Shown one piece after another: positions 47,616-55,720 of a stretch of 55,720 nucleotides of DNA (position 1 is the first letter of the stretch; each line of letters begins with the position of its first letter). The position numbers were made by a program, and so were the translations under genes. Source of the stretch: a virus; the IMG/VR virus record IMGVR_UViG_3300022685_000009, positions 1 through 55,720 of that record; one strand, written 5' to 3'. The notes under the pieces were generated by a model that worked only from the letters and a program-made list of their open reading frames with translations, was not told the DNA's origin and did not search any database.

Positions 47616-47905
47616 TGACCAAACAAAAGAACGGCGGTATCTTCCGCGCTCGCTGCGCGGTGTCAGAGGTGACCTTCTACGCATGGCGCTACGATCCCAA
47701 CTTCCGCGACATGCCGCAGGGCTTCAAGGCGCGAACGTCCAGTCAGGGTCCGCAGGCGATACTGCCTCGCTCTGACGGGATTCACTGGACGATGGCGCCT
47801 TTTGATGTGGCGCTGAAGGTGGATGGGGGTGACTGGATTGCCCTCCCTGCTCAGGCGTTCGACGAGCTGTTTGAAGCGGTACCTACTAGGGGAGAAGCGA
47901 AATGA
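47615..47905 (+). CDS. Hypothetical protein
   Basis: This 96-residue mixed alpha/beta protein (VTFYAWRYDPNFRDMPQGF, DVALKVDGGDWIALP) has no known family. The ATG at 47615 follows GAGGAG at a good distance and overlaps the previous TGA; the GTG one codon earlier is possible. It overlaps the next gene by 4 bases. Confidence 0.65.
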   Translation: MTKQKNGGIFRARCAVSEVTFYAWRYDPNFRDMPQGFKARTSSQGPQAILPRSDGIHWTMAPFDVALKVDGGDWIALPAQAFDELFEAVPTRGEAK

Positions 47906-48573
47906 GTGCAATGATGAAAGATGAGATGCCGGTGACGCAGGGGCAGATTGCTTTGCTGGAGGGGTACATTGAGGCCAAGCTGGCGGAGCAGGCCTTACAG
48001 GTTCAGGAGCTGGCGGACGAGAACAGCCGGCTCAGGAAGCAGGTCGAGACGCTTAAAAACAGGGTCGAGGTTAACGAGGTGACCGCAACCTGCTTCGAAG
48101 GAAGGGCTCCAACAAACGTTGTTCAGGATGACGTGATGACCTCGAAGGATATCCAGAACATGCGCGACACGCTCAAGGATATGAAGTCGAAGTGTTTGAA
48201 GTTTGAACCCAGCCAGTGGGTGAATGAGTGGGCGAAATACAAGCTCGCAAACCGGCCAGACCCCGAAACGGTGATCGACCGGTTCGACGACCGGTTCGAC
48301 GCCGAGAATTACACGGCTACAGGTCTGAGCCCACGGAAAAAAGCCATGGACCTAGTCGCTGACAAAAAGGCGTTGTACGAGGAACAAAACGCGATCTGCA
48401 AGGCGGCGGTCGCGTACGCCGAGGCCCAAGACGGGAAAAGCCTTGAGAAACTGGCCAAGTACGCAGAAACCCAAGGGCTTAAGCTGGTGTTCGCTAAGTC
48501 TGTAGTTGACTCTGAAAGCCCCTACATGGTCTCGGCGAACGGGGTGGTCATCTGGCCTACAGCGGAGGGATAA
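47902..48573 (+). CDS. Coiled-coil protein of unknown function
   Basis: This 223-residue protein has an N-terminal coiled coil (residues about 15-55, EAKLAEQALQVQELADENSRLRK, which I read as a leucine-zipper-like heptad stretch). The C-terminal half is mixed. No known domain. The start overlaps the previous TGA and has GGGGAGAAG upstream. A strong inverted repeat follows the stop. Confidence 0.65.
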   Translation: MSAMMKDEMPVTQGQIALLEGYIEAKLAEQALQVQELADENSRLRKQVETLKNRVEVNEVTATCFEGRAPTNVVQDDVMTSKDIQNMRDTLKDMKSKCLKFEPSQWVNEWAKYKLANRPDPETVIDRFDDRFDAENYTATGLSPRKKAMDLVADKKALYEEQNAICKAAVAYAEAQDGKSLEKLAKYAETQGLKLVFAKSVVDSESPYMVSANGVVIWPTAEG

Positions 48574-48576
48574 GTT

Positions 48577-48633
48577 AAAACCCTAGGGTCTCTCCCACGA
48601 GGCCTAGCCACCTAGGTTTGACCCTAGGGTTTT
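48577..48633 (+). terminator. Inverted repeat with CCCTAGGG arms, possible terminator
   Basis: AAAACCCTAGGGT and ACCCTAGGGTTTT form a 13-bp perfect inverted repeat 4 bases after the stop of the gene ending at 48573. The distal arm ends in TTTTACA. The 31-base interior contains further CTAG sites. It may terminate or process the rightward message and, being symmetric with poly-A/T ends, could act both ways. Confidence 0.5.
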
Positions 48634-48733
48634 ACAGGGGGCTTTCTTTTGGAGGCTCCCTGCCAACTCGTCGCTGTGCTATGCTCATAGAGCAACGATC
48701 ATCGCTGCACACCCACAACGCAGGAGGTCTACG

Positions 48734-49021
48734 ATGTCACACAAACGATCCACGCCCGAGTTCAAAGGCGCTGGTTTTACGCAACGCTACGCAAAGAAGC
48801 TTCAGTCCCAGTTTCGGCTGACGTGGTCCGCCGCGCTGGCCAAGGCCCAGCTGGAGTTAGAACCCGCGCCTTTTTCCACGGCCCCCGATGACCTTGAAGA
48901 CATGACGGTCTCGGAGCTGAAGGTACTCGCCTCGCAGGCAGGGCTGATTGGCTACAGCAACATGACCAAGGCCGAGCTGATCGAGCTGATCAACCACCCG
49001 CCGCCCCTGACTGACTCCTGA
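48734..49021 (+). CDS. HeH/SAP-type small protein
   Basis: This 95-residue protein has a C-terminal helix-loop-helix, DMTVSELKVLASQAGLIG and MTKAELIELI, typical of Rho-N/SAP/HeH motifs that bind nucleic acid or proteins. The N-terminal half is basic (KRSTPEFKGAGFTQRYAKKL). The ATG has a perfect AGGAGG. Function unknown; such domains occur in phage structural cassettes. Confidence 0.75.
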   Translation: MSHKRSTPEFKGAGFTQRYAKKLQSQFRLTWSAALAKAQLELEPAPFSTAPDDLEDMTVSELKVLASQAGLIGYSNMTKAELIELINHPPPLTDS

Positions 49022-49191
49022 TGGCCGGTCACGGATCAAACCTAGGACTGAAACCCATCGGCTCTAGGGTGGACAAGTCCAACCCGAGGGAGTACCACCC
49101 GTGCCCGTGCACGCCGAACGAGCGGAACGGGCCGATGAAGCCCGACCGGCCAGATGATCTGAAAGGGTACAAGCCGTTTTCTGACCGGTAA
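49021..49191 (+). CDS. Small basic, Pro-rich protein
   Basis: This 56-residue open frame starts at an ATG sharing one base with the preceding TGA and stops at TAA 49189-49191. It has CPC near its middle and many Gly, Pro and Arg. There is no clear ribosome-binding site, so translation would depend on coupling. No family recognised. Confidence 0.5.
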   Translation: MAGHGSNLGLKPIGSRVDKSNPREYHPCPCTPNERNGPMKPDRPDDLKGYKPFSDR

Positions 49192-49202
49192 GGGGCAAAG
49201 CT

Positions 49203-49907
49203 ATGGCGGGGCGTACGACACCAAAACAACTACTGCTTACAACCGCCATGGAGCTGGCGAAGTGGAAAGGTACCGCCCCTGCCGACGAGCTGGGGCCGGC
49301 GCAGTCGCTTATCGACGCGGTGGCAGCAGGCGACACCACTGAGCCTGTCTTAGCGCACCCCATGACCTATTGGGTGTCAGATCGGTTTAATGTGCCGTGG
49401 TCTATTGCCACTACAGGTAGCCTAGCCGCCGGAATCGGTGACGATACGATTGTCTACCCGCCGCTCACCGTGGACATTACCGCAGGCGCCAGTGGGGATT
49501 TCTATGGGTATGCAGACCCCAGCTCAACAGTTCCTGTTGGCGGTTCAATAACCCCAACTACATTTGATTTGCCGAACAATAGTGGATCGACGCTCTTAAT
49601 CGCGGCAACTACTTCTGATGTACTGGTTCCCGGTTTTACCGGCCCGTATGCGTTCTTGTTTGATTTTGAGCACCCGTCCGGGGTTGAAGAGGTAGATATT
49701 CAGGGCGTCCAAGTGTCGTTTAGCGGGAACACGATGTATCTGCCAAAAGACGCGGCGAACAGCACTGATAGCGTTACGGCTTTCGCGCTTGATGGCGCTG
49801 ACGAACCGCTGGTAGAAACCCTGCACCTAGCCTTTGTTGATTCGGCCAGTTCAGGGCCGCTGACCACCACGGTGTTCCTGACGTTCGAGTTCATCGCTAG
49901 GCCATGA
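49203..49907 (+). CDS. Virion-type beta-rich protein
   Basis: This 234-residue protein has a helical N-terminus (TPKQLLLTTAMELAKWKG) and then a beta-sandwich-like body (GDFYGYADPSSTVPVGG, VSFSGNTMYLPKDAA). No signal peptide. It lies directly before, and overlaps by 4 bases, the large fibre gene, so a tail or decoration role is likely. No family recognised. Confidence 0.7.
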   Translation: MAGRTTPKQLLLTTAMELAKWKGTAPADELGPAQSLIDAVAAGDTTEPVLAHPMTYWVSDRFNVPWSIATTGSLAAGIGDDTIVYPPLTVDITAGASGDFYGYADPSSTVPVGGSITPTTFDLPNNSGSTLLIAATTSDVLVPGFTGPYAFLFDFEHPSGVEEVDIQGVQVSFSGNTMYLPKDAANSTDSVTAFALDGADEPLVETLHLAFVDSASSGPLTTTVFLTFEFIARP

Positions 49908-52900
49908 GCAACAACGATCGAGAGCTGAGAGGTCGGATAGCCGAGCTTGAGAAGCGGTTTCCGCAGGCTCCGCCTGAGAACCCGCCCGGTGTAGTCACCG
50001 AGGCGCCGCAGGACGGCGTTGACTATGTGCGGGTGGATGCCCAGTGGCGGGCCGCCGCCTATTTTTCAGGCCTGTGGGGTGACCTTGGCGGCGTCCCGTC
50101 CACTTTCCCGCCCTCCGCGCACACCCACGTCCTCGCAAACATCATTGACGCCGGTACGTTGGCTGGGTTTGACGACGCGCCCAGCGACGGAAACGACTAT
50201 GCGCGAAACAACGGGCGGTGGGTGCTGGTCTCGGGCGGAGGTTTCCCCGATGCCCCCAGCGACGGGAATGATTACGTTCGCCGCGATGCCAACTGGGAGA
50301 TAGCGAACTACTTCCCTGACGCCCCGTCGGACGGGAAAGAGTACGTCCGCCTGAACGGGGGCTGGGCGATAAACACCGGCGGCTCCGCGATGCCTGACGC
50401 GCCCAGCGACGGAAACGACTATCTACGTCGGGACGGAACGTGGGTGGTGGCCAACTACTTCTCCGGCGCATGGCGCGACCTTACCGGCGTACCTTCGGCC
50501 TTTCCGCCTGATTCCCACACGCACGCACTGGCCGACATTACCGACGCCGGCACGCTGGCGGCGGAAGACTTTCCGGCAGCGAGCAACGGGTTTTTCTTGC
50601 GCGATGACGGGACGTGGGCGCCGCCGGAGACCCGGATGAACTGGCGCGGCACATGGTCGCCGCTGACCTACTACGAACAGGACGTGGTCTACCAGAACGG
50701 TTACGCCATGGTCGCCAACAAGGAGACCACTGATCAGGCCGCGCCGACCGAGGTCGGACTGCCCGAGTACACACTCCCGGACGCCCCTATGTGGCAGAGC
50801 GTCCAGCAGGCTGCACGGATTTCCTCCGGCCACCTGTACGCCTTCACTACGATGGCCGAGGTGCGAGGGTTTCGGGTCTGGATACCGGCGGTCGGGCCAA
50901 GCATCGAGTACATCCTGACCTTTGTCAGAGACGGAGCGACCACACAGAAGGTAATTCTCAACCCGGTCATCGGCTGGAACCTAGTCCCTATCACCAGCAC
51001 CTTGTTCACTCCCGGTGCGCAGGTTCTGGCCTATCTGGAATCGGAAAACTCCAGCGGCAACACGATCATCACGGGCGGCTGGCAGCGAGGATCGAACAAC
51101 AACAATCGCGAGCCTGACAACCAGCAGTGGAACACGAACGTCCAGCAGAACGTACTACGTATTGATTTCAATGATGCCGACTCGGCTAATCGGCAGGCGC
51201 AACTGGAAAGCATCATCGCCGGCTCCACGATTGATTTCGTGGAGACCGCTAGCCCTGAAAACTTTGTCACGTTTCGCGTTACCGGGAACCCGACCACCGG
51301 CGCGACTTCGGTGATCTATCCGGTGCAGGTCACCAACACGGGCGCGGGCACGCCATCTACAGGTGATCTCACGACCATGACCGCCGACGTTCCGGTTGCT
51401 CAGCAGACGGAATTCGTGGGCATTGCGGACGGTTGGGCAGGCAACCAGCCGACATTTGCCGAAGTCACGTCGTACCTCGCCTTTGACGGGGTGGATCAAG
51501 GTGCCTCCTTGAACAACCAGTACGGCCTCGATCCACTGGTGCAGGAGCTGAACGCCAGCCCTGACTGGGACTTCCTGAGCGCCGTCGGCAGCGGTGGTGG
51601 CGGCGGTGGCGGTAGCTTCACCCCGGACATTTTTGAAGGTCCGGGCACGACGGGCTATGTTCCTGATCCCGTAACAGGGGGCAAACGTTACCTCGACGCT
51701 GACGCCAACTGGGGGCCGATTGATTACGACGATATCGCTAACACGCCAGACATTCCTACGGATTCTTTCTGGGAGGGTTCGCTGACAGGCAACATCAGCA
51801 ACGCTAATAGCGGCAACGTCGGTATGGGGACCAGCAGCCCGGTACGTCAGGCGCATGTGGTCAGCACTTCCAACTTCGTCATGCGTCTTCAGAGTTCCAA
51901 CGATTACTCGCTTATCGAGTTTCAGCAGGGCGCAAACAACATCTCGGTCGGGTCGAACCGGGGCGACTTTCAAATCCGCATCGCCAATGTTGGGCAGATG
52001 CTGATCAAGCAAGGCGCTCCGGCAGACAGCATCCACGTTGACGCGTCAGGGAATGTGGGCCTCGGCGTAACCAGTCAAGCGCAGCGGCTCCATGTTGACG
52101 GTGGCGCTAGGCTCGAAGACGGGGCTGTAGAGATACGCAGCCCGACGAATACCCCCCAGAGCCTGATCAGGACCGTAGACGCATCAGGCGCGAGTGTGGG
52201 GCAGTTGTCGGCACATGATTTTGACGGCGCTGGCGCTTCGACCGAGTGGCGCTTTGATTCTACAATCAAGAGCGTTCTCTTCCAGCAGGCTGTCCTGTTT
52301 GAGCCGCTACAGGGAAACGGGACCAGGAACGTCGTGGTCGATTCTACCGGCCAGATTGCTGCCGGTCCTTCGGTATCTGGCAGCGAGCCGTGGACCCCGA
52401 TAGGCAGTCTCAAGTATCGGATAGTCTGGGAAAACAACGTCAACGCAATAAACCGGGCCGCGTTCAACCTTGCGAGTAGCAACGCGACGACGATTATTCG
52501 CCTCGGCGGCGAGTCTATCGGCACGGACGGGGCGGACAGCGGCGCAGGCTCGACAGCGACCCGCCTCGCTAACGTGGTCCCCGGAGACCAGCTAAGGGTC
52601 GCCTCGGCAGAAGACCCCAGCAGGTACGCCTTGTACAACATCACGGCGATTACTGACGGGGGCGTTGATGGCAAAAACTACATCGTCGAGAGGACCGAAG
52701 GGGCCGGGCTGAATTCCGGGTCAGTCCCTGACGGTGAGCAGGTCATCGTGGACTTTGTCCCGAGGCAGCAGTCCGGAGAGTCTGGTACCGTCAACTGCGT
52801 GATCCGGTCCTCCGGCAACGCCAACCGGGGCAGCTTCACAGCGTACTGGGGCAGGACGGGTAGCGTGGTGTTCCTGTCCGGGATTGGCAACGCCAGCGGG

Positions 52901-53137
52901 ACATGGACCGAGATCGAGATACAGTCTCCGCCGTGGATGATGCGGACCAATACCCGTGGAGCGTTTACCGTTTCTGGCACATCAAGGGCAAACGGCTCAG
53001 GCACCTACGGCCCGGTCCGTGCAGCCGTGTACGATGTGGATAACAGGGTGAAGTTCAACAACAGTTTTAACGCGGGGGGTGATGACCATTACCAGAGCGG
53101 CCCGTGTAGTGTTCAGGGTAGCCTTTATGTGGAGTAG
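49904..53137 (+). CDS. Tail fibre protein
   Basis: This 1077-residue protein has five copies of a repeat with DAPSDGNDY-R-W pattern (residues about 28-230). The repeats are flanked by two copies of FPPxxHTHxLAxIxDAGTLA, the SHTH-type collar motif of many fibres. A Gly-rich hinge (SGGGGGGGSF) follows near residue 565, then an NVGMGTSSPVRQAHV/NVGLGVTSQAQRLHV-type repeat and a long beta-rich C-terminus that may hold the receptor-binding part. It is the main host-recognition candidate. The repeats are recent enough to be recognised by eye. Confidence 0.85.
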   Translation: MSNNDRELRGRIAELEKRFPQAPPENPPGVVTEAPQDGVDYVRVDAQWRAAAYFSGLWGDLGGVPSTFPPSAHTHVLANIIDAGTLAGFDDAPSDGNDYARNNGRWVLVSGGGFPDAPSDGNDYVRRDANWEIANYFPDAPSDGKEYVRLNGGWAINTGGSAMPDAPSDGNDYLRRDGTWVVANYFSGAWRDLTGVPSAFPPDSHTHALADITDAGTLAAEDFPAASNGFFLRDDGTWAPPETRMNWRGTWSPLTYYEQDVVYQNGYAMVANKETTDQAAPTEVGLPEYTLPDAPMWQSVQQAARISSGHLYAFTTMAEVRGFRVWIPAVGPSIEYILTFVRDGATTQKVILNPVIGWNLVPITSTLFTPGAQVLAYLESENSSGNTIITGGWQRGSNNNNREPDNQQWNTNVQQNVLRIDFNDADSANRQAQLESIIAGSTIDFVETASPENFVTFRVTGNPTTGATSVIYPVQVTNTGAGTPSTGDLTTMTADVPVAQQTEFVGIADGWAGNQPTFAEVTSYLAFDGVDQGASLNNQYGLDPLVQELNASPDWDFLSAVGSGGGGGGGSFTPDIFEGPGTTGYVPDPVTGGKRYLDADANWGPIDYDDIANTPDIPTDSFWEGSLTGNISNANSGNVGMGTSSPVRQAHVVSTSNFVMRLQSSNDYSLIEFQQGANNISVGSNRGDFQIRIANVGQMLIKQGAPADSIHVDASGNVGLGVTSQAQRLHVDGGARLEDGAVEIRSPTNTPQSLIRTVDASGASVGQLSAHDFDGAGASTEWRFDSTIKSVLFQQAVLFEPLQGNGTRNVVVDSTGQIAAGPSVSGSEPWTPIGSLKYRIVWENNVNAINRAAFNLASSNATTIIRLGGESIGTDGADSGAGSTATRLANVVPGDQLRVASAEDPSRYALYNITAITDGGVDGKNYIVERTEGAGLNSGSVPDGEQVIVDFVPRQQSGESGTVNCVIRSSGNANRGSFTAYWGRTGSVVFLSGIGNASGTWTEIEIQSPPWMMRTNTRGAFTVSGTSRANGSGTYGPVRAAVYDVDNRVKFNNSFNAGGDDHYQSGPCSVQGSLYVE

Positions 53138-53140
53138 ACC

Positions 53141-53476
53141 ATGAGTATCGAATATGCAGACAGAACCCGTAGAATCCTTGAGGGAGTACTTGGGGCGGAG
53201 CCGACGATTGATCAATACGAGTCGGCCTCGCAAGCGTTTTGGGTGCAAGACCCTTACCAGCTAAAGACCAAGCTATTCCCCGAGGTGCCGGAAGACCCGA
53301 GCAACGACGACCTGACCAAGCTGCACACAGAGACCGTGAAACAATTCCACCGGGGGCTGATTAACGCTGCGGCGGATACGATTGCTTTTCGTGACTTTGA
53401 GCAGGACATCATAGACCGTTCCGAAGAACTGAAGAAGCCGTTCGAAGACGAAGAGGTAGAACAACGATGCGACTAA
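53141..53476 (+). CDS. Hypothetical acidic protein
   Basis: This 111-residue helical acidic protein ends in KPFEDEEVEQRCD and overlaps the next gene by 10 bases. Position immediately after the fibre gene suggests a fibre chaperone or assembly factor, but nothing identifies it. Confidence 0.6.
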   Translation: MSIEYADRTRRILEGVLGAEPTIDQYESASQAFWVQDPYQLKTKLFPEVPEDPSNDDLTKLHTETVKQFHRGLINAAADTIAFRDFEQDIIDRSEELKKPFEDEEVEQRCD

Positions 53477-54048
53477 TAATCACCCTGCTGGCAGGGATCG
53501 TGCTGTCGATGCCAGCACTTGCACAGGACGGGTGGTACTACGACCCCGTCACGCCTGACCTTGATAACGAGGGTGTGGTTCTGAACAGGGCCGGGGACGG
53601 TCTCGTGTTCAGTCTCTACAGCCACTTCGAGTCATGCTTTAGTGCTGACACCCCGCCTACCGTGTCGCCGCGACCACCCGAGAGGGAAAGCTGCCAGCCG
53701 GGCAGTCGGCCCCCTACGGTCTCACCACCGCCGCCAGACCCGCCCGGCCCTGTTGAACTGTCGTGCGACTGCGGCTTCCCGTTCTGGCTTACTGGTCTTT
53801 CGACCGAGTACGACCCGGAGCAGGGGCTGGCTAGCGGTGACATTATCTTCTCGCCTAACTTTGTCGAGGACGAAGGGGAAGCTATCCGGATCGGCACCTT
53901 CTTCATGGTGCTGGACCCAGCATCCCAGACCGTAGGGGTCGATATATCGTGGTCGCAGAATCCCTACTTCAACGAGTGCGCCCGAATCTACCGGGAGTAC
54001 CCGCTCGTGCGTCTGATCAATCCCGCTCTTACATCACCGGGCTGGTGA
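53467..54048 (+). CDS. Secreted Pro-rich, Cys-containing protein
   Basis: This 193-residue protein has a signal peptide ending MPALAQ (residues 14-19) and a mature part with Pro-rich segments (SPRPPERES, SPPPPDPPGP) and six Cys (CDCGF), likely disulphide-bonded in the periplasm. It is unlike any endolysin or spanin I know. It is followed by a lipoprotein gene, so both may work in the envelope. Confidence 0.7.
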   Translation: MRLIITLLAGIVLSMPALAQDGWYYDPVTPDLDNEGVVLNRAGDGLVFSLYSHFESCFSADTPPTVSPRPPERESCQPGSRPPTVSPPPPDPPGPVELSCDCGFPFWLTGLSTEYDPEQGLASGDIIFSPNFVEDEGEAIRIGTFFMVLDPASQTVGVDISWSQNPYFNECARIYREYPLVRLINPALTSPGW

Positions 54049-54051
54049 GTT

Positions 54052-54303
54052 ATGCGCACCCGGTCTATTCCGGCAGTCCTTGTCTCCTGTCTGGCCGTGA
54101 CTGGGTGCGCTCTTTTTGACCGGGAAGGGAACGGTCTCATGGCGCAGATCATCTACGCCGAGGGCTGCATCCTGTTTGTCGAGGCCGAGAGTCTGGCGGT
54201 CCTTGAGGACTATCTCAGGGAGTGGGACTTCGCAAAAAACTGCGAGGTCCGGGTCACCACCGGGATCGGTGATGTAGACACACTGGTGCCGGGTTCGCCG
54301 TAG
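54052..54303 (+). CDS. Small lipoprotein
   Basis: This 83-residue protein begins MRTRSIPAVLVSCLAVTGC with a lipobox-like AVTGC, so Cys19 is the likely lipidation site. The mature part is acidic, without long Pro-rich tracts. It could be an outer spanin or an exclusion lipoprotein; no inner spanin is seen next to it. It shares one base with the next gene (TAGTG). Confidence 0.65.
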   Translation: MRTRSIPAVLVSCLAVTGCALFDREGNGLMAQIIYAEGCILFVEAESLAVLEDYLREWDFAKNCEVRVTTGIGDVDTLVPGSP

Positions 54304-54467
54304 TGGCATCTCGTGGCTGTCAGCGTTGTAAGAAGGGTGAGAAACCGATTGAGCCGGGGGGCCGGTGCTTGTACTGCGGCCACCAGCCCATCGACTGGTT
54401 TGAGATGGGGGTTATTCTGTCTGCTGCTGCGGCGCTGATCGCGGGGCTGATCTGGGTCAACCTATAG
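54303..54467 (+). CDS. Small zinc-ribbon membrane protein
   Basis: This 54-residue frame starts at a GTG overlapping the lipoprotein stop. It has CxxC pairs at residues 6-9 and 22-25 (zinc ribbon) followed by one transmembrane segment (about 36-53, GVILSAAAALIAGLIW). It is too short for many gene finders. No family recognised. Confidence 0.6.
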   Translation: MASRGCQRCKKGEKPIEPGGRCLYCGHQPIDWFEMGVILSAAAALIAGLIWVNL

Positions 54468-54479
54468 AGGAAGCGAGCT

Positions 54480-54719
54480 GTGAGCCGAAAACTATTTTTC
54501 TTTGAAGGCCGCAACACAGGCATCGTCGCAAACTCCGCCGCCGAGGCGCGGAAGAAGAAAAAGCGCGGTGGTGATAAGATCGTTGCTGTGAGGTCGCTCT
54601 CCGCTGCCGACAAGAAGGCAGCGGCGAAGAACCGTTGGATTCGCACTCGCAAGGACGGCAAGTCACCAGCCAAAAGTAAGCACGGAAAAGGGAGGGGCTA
54701 CGGGCCACCGAGAAAGTGA
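54480..54719 (+). CDS. Small basic protein
   Basis: This 79-residue, very basic protein (EARKKKKRGGDKI, KNRWIRTRKDGKSPAKSKH) probably binds nucleic acid. It starts at a GTG after GAGGAAGCGAGCT and ends just before the small terminase gene. A role in packaging or assembly is inferred from position only. Confidence 0.65.
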   Translation: MSRKLFFFEGRNTGIVANSAAEARKKKKRGGDKIVAVRSLSAADKKAAAKNRWIRTRKDGKSPAKSKHGKGRGYGPPRK

Positions 54720-54726
54720 ACACCAC

Positions 54727-55524
54727 ATGAACGTTTTTAGAGACCCAGTAGACGAGTGGCTCAAGGAGACTATCGGCTCCGCGTCCAACAAAATGGTCAC
54801 GCTGCTGGACAAGCTGACTGACCAACAGTACCTGTTTTGTCTGGAGTACGTGAAATGCGGTTCGCCGAGAAAGGCCGCCGAAAAGGCGAAACTGCCGAAG
54901 TCGTCCAACCCCCATATGCTCGTGCATCTACCCAAGGTGGCGGCCTGCATAAACATCCTGAACGCCAAGCGTGAGGCGGACGCCGGCGAGAAGTCTACCG
55001 CCGAGATCGTGGATCGCCTGAGCAAGACGCCTCTGCTGGAGGAAGACGATTTCGACTTCTCCGAGGACGCCGTGCTGGATCGCGAGGAGAAGCTCGCTCC
55101 CAACGGGGAGGCATTGAAGGGCCAGTCTGCCAACGAGCTGCTAGAGAACGTTCACGCTGCCACGGTGGATAACGGCATCATGCAGCTCCCCAAGGTCAAG
55201 GTGCCGCAGGCCCAGTCTTTCGGCCCGCAGTGGATTATCGAGCGGTTTGTGACTGTAGCCGAGCGGTGTCTTCAGATCGAGCCGGTGTACGACCGCAAGG
55301 GTCGCCCGATCGGCCAGTTCAAGTTCGAAGCCAACGCCGCGTTGAAGGCGCTGGAGATGTTGGGCAAGACCATGGCCATGTTCCGTGACCGGGTGGAGGT
55401 CGCGCACGAGGTGCAGAACTTCTCCGATCAGGAGCTGGATGGCCGCCTCAAGGTGCTGGCCGAGCAGTTCCCCGAGTTCAAGACGCTGATTGAGGGGGAG
55501 GTTGAAGTTGTCAACGCCGACTGA
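54727..55524 (+). CDS. terS: Terminase small subunit (TerS)
   Basis: This 265-residue protein recognises the packaging site. It shows a TerS-like helix-turn-helix near the N-terminus (LTDQQYLFCLEYVKCGSPR, KAAEKAKLPKSS) followed by long helices and an acidic C-terminus. It is immediately upstream of, and overlaps, the large terminase gene, and the two gene ends fit each other in the circle. The ATG lies 5 bases after the end of the basic protein gene, with a weak site. The family call is mostly by context and the HTH. Confidence 0.8.
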   Translation: MNVFRDPVDEWLKETIGSASNKMVTLLDKLTDQQYLFCLEYVKCGSPRKAAEKAKLPKSSNPHMLVHLPKVAACINILNAKREADAGEKSTAEIVDRLSKTPLLEEDDFDFSEDAVLDREEKLAPNGEALKGQSANELLENVHAATVDNGIMQLPKVKVPQAQSFGPQWIIERFVTVAERCLQIEPVYDRKGRPIGQFKFEANAALKALEMLGKTMAMFRDRVEVAHEVQNFSDQELDGRLKVLAEQFPEFKTLIEGEVEVVNAD

Positions 55525-55720
55525 AATTCCGTTCGAAGCGACCAAAGCTGGATTGCCGGAAGACAAACGCGCCGCAAAAGAAGAACTTCTCAAACTGCTG
55601 GAAGAGCGAGTCAAACGAAAGAACGAGTCAAAACTCCACGACTTTTTCACCGACACCGGTCCCAACTCCCGCGACGGTTACCGCAAGCACATCGCGTTCT
55701 TCAACGCCGGACGTGATTAT
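55508..55720 (+). CDS. terL: Terminase large subunit, 5' part (continues at base 1)
   Basis: This is the N-terminal 51 residues of TerL, then the first 20 codons repeated from base 1 because of the terminal repeat. The TTG at 55508 is chosen because it follows GAGGGGGAG at a good distance; another TTG at 55502 is too close. The frame joins exactly with base 1. It overlaps the small terminase end, as expected for coupled translation. Confidence 0.8.
   Translation, partial: MSTPTEIPFEATKAGLPEDKRAAKEELLKLLEERVKRKNESKLHDFFTDTGPNSRDGYRKHIAFFNAGRDY
55661..55720. repeat. Terminal direct repeat, copy 2
   Basis: Identical to bases 1-60; the assembled end of a circular molecule. Confidence 0.95.

Noticed and set aside
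1-55720. 60-bp terminal repeat as a packaging direct terminal repeat
   Set aside because: Both copies lie in the middle of the terL coding frame and have the size of an assembler overlap, so a circular or permuted molecule is the simpler reading.

Overview
The window is the complete genome of a double-stranded DNA tailed bacteriophage. It is opened inside the large terminase gene: bases 1-60 are repeated exactly at 55661-55720, so the unique circular or circularised length is 55,660 bp. No host chromosome is present. The base composition is GC-rich by eye and the ribosome-binding sites are of Shine-Dalgarno type, which suggests a GC-rich proteobacterial host. A perfect 16-bp chromosomal parS site (17957-17972) supports a ParABS-carrying host, but the species cannot be named from this sequence. 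The N4-gp56-type major capsid protein, the short head-tail connector set, the lack of a tape measure or sheath gene, and a giant internal protein with a transglycosylase domain all point to a podovirus.

There are two divergent transcription blocks. The rightward block starts near 47.1 kb and runs through the window junction to 25.3 kb. It holds a small DNA-binding protein, a few small proteins, tail-fibre and surface proteins (49.2-53.1 kb), small secreted, lipoprotein and membrane proteins (53.5-54.7 kb), the small terminase, the large terminase carrying an intein in its P-loop, portal, scaffold, major capsid protein, connector and nozzle proteins, internal (ejection) proteins and the 2717-residue polyvalent protein. 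The leftward block runs from about 45.8 kb to 25.3 kb. Its promoter-distal part (25.3-36.9 kb) is a replication and recombination cassette: primase-helicase, SSB-like protein, SNF2-type helicase, VRR-NUC-like nuclease, Cas4/RecB-like Fe-S nuclease and a family A DNA polymerase split into separate exonuclease and polymerase genes. The promoter-proximal part (37-45.8 kb) holds small genes plus a three-gene MoxR-ATPase / unknown / metallopeptidase-VWA module.

The leftward small-gene region is punctuated at nearly every gene boundary by a 13-bp palindrome, GCTAAGNCTTAGC, found 13 times between 38.2 and 46.3 kb (11 exact), with one more exact copy inside the nozzle gene. Two good sigma70-type leftward promoters (near 42.35 and 36.97 kb) each overlap an inverted repeat. 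The 1.3-kb divergent spacer (45.8-47.1 kb) has no credible gene. It contains a GC-rich, strongly foldable part and an AT-rich part with inverted repeats, the best candidate for an origin or control region.

No integrase, CI-like repressor, RNA polymerase, tRNA, classical endolysin, holin or spanin could be recognised. The most notable observations are the class 3 (W-C-T) intein in the terminase Walker A motif, the host-type parS site and the cluster of sliding-clamp-binding-like motifs in the polyvalent protein gene, the dispersed palindrome system, and the phage MoxR/VWA module.
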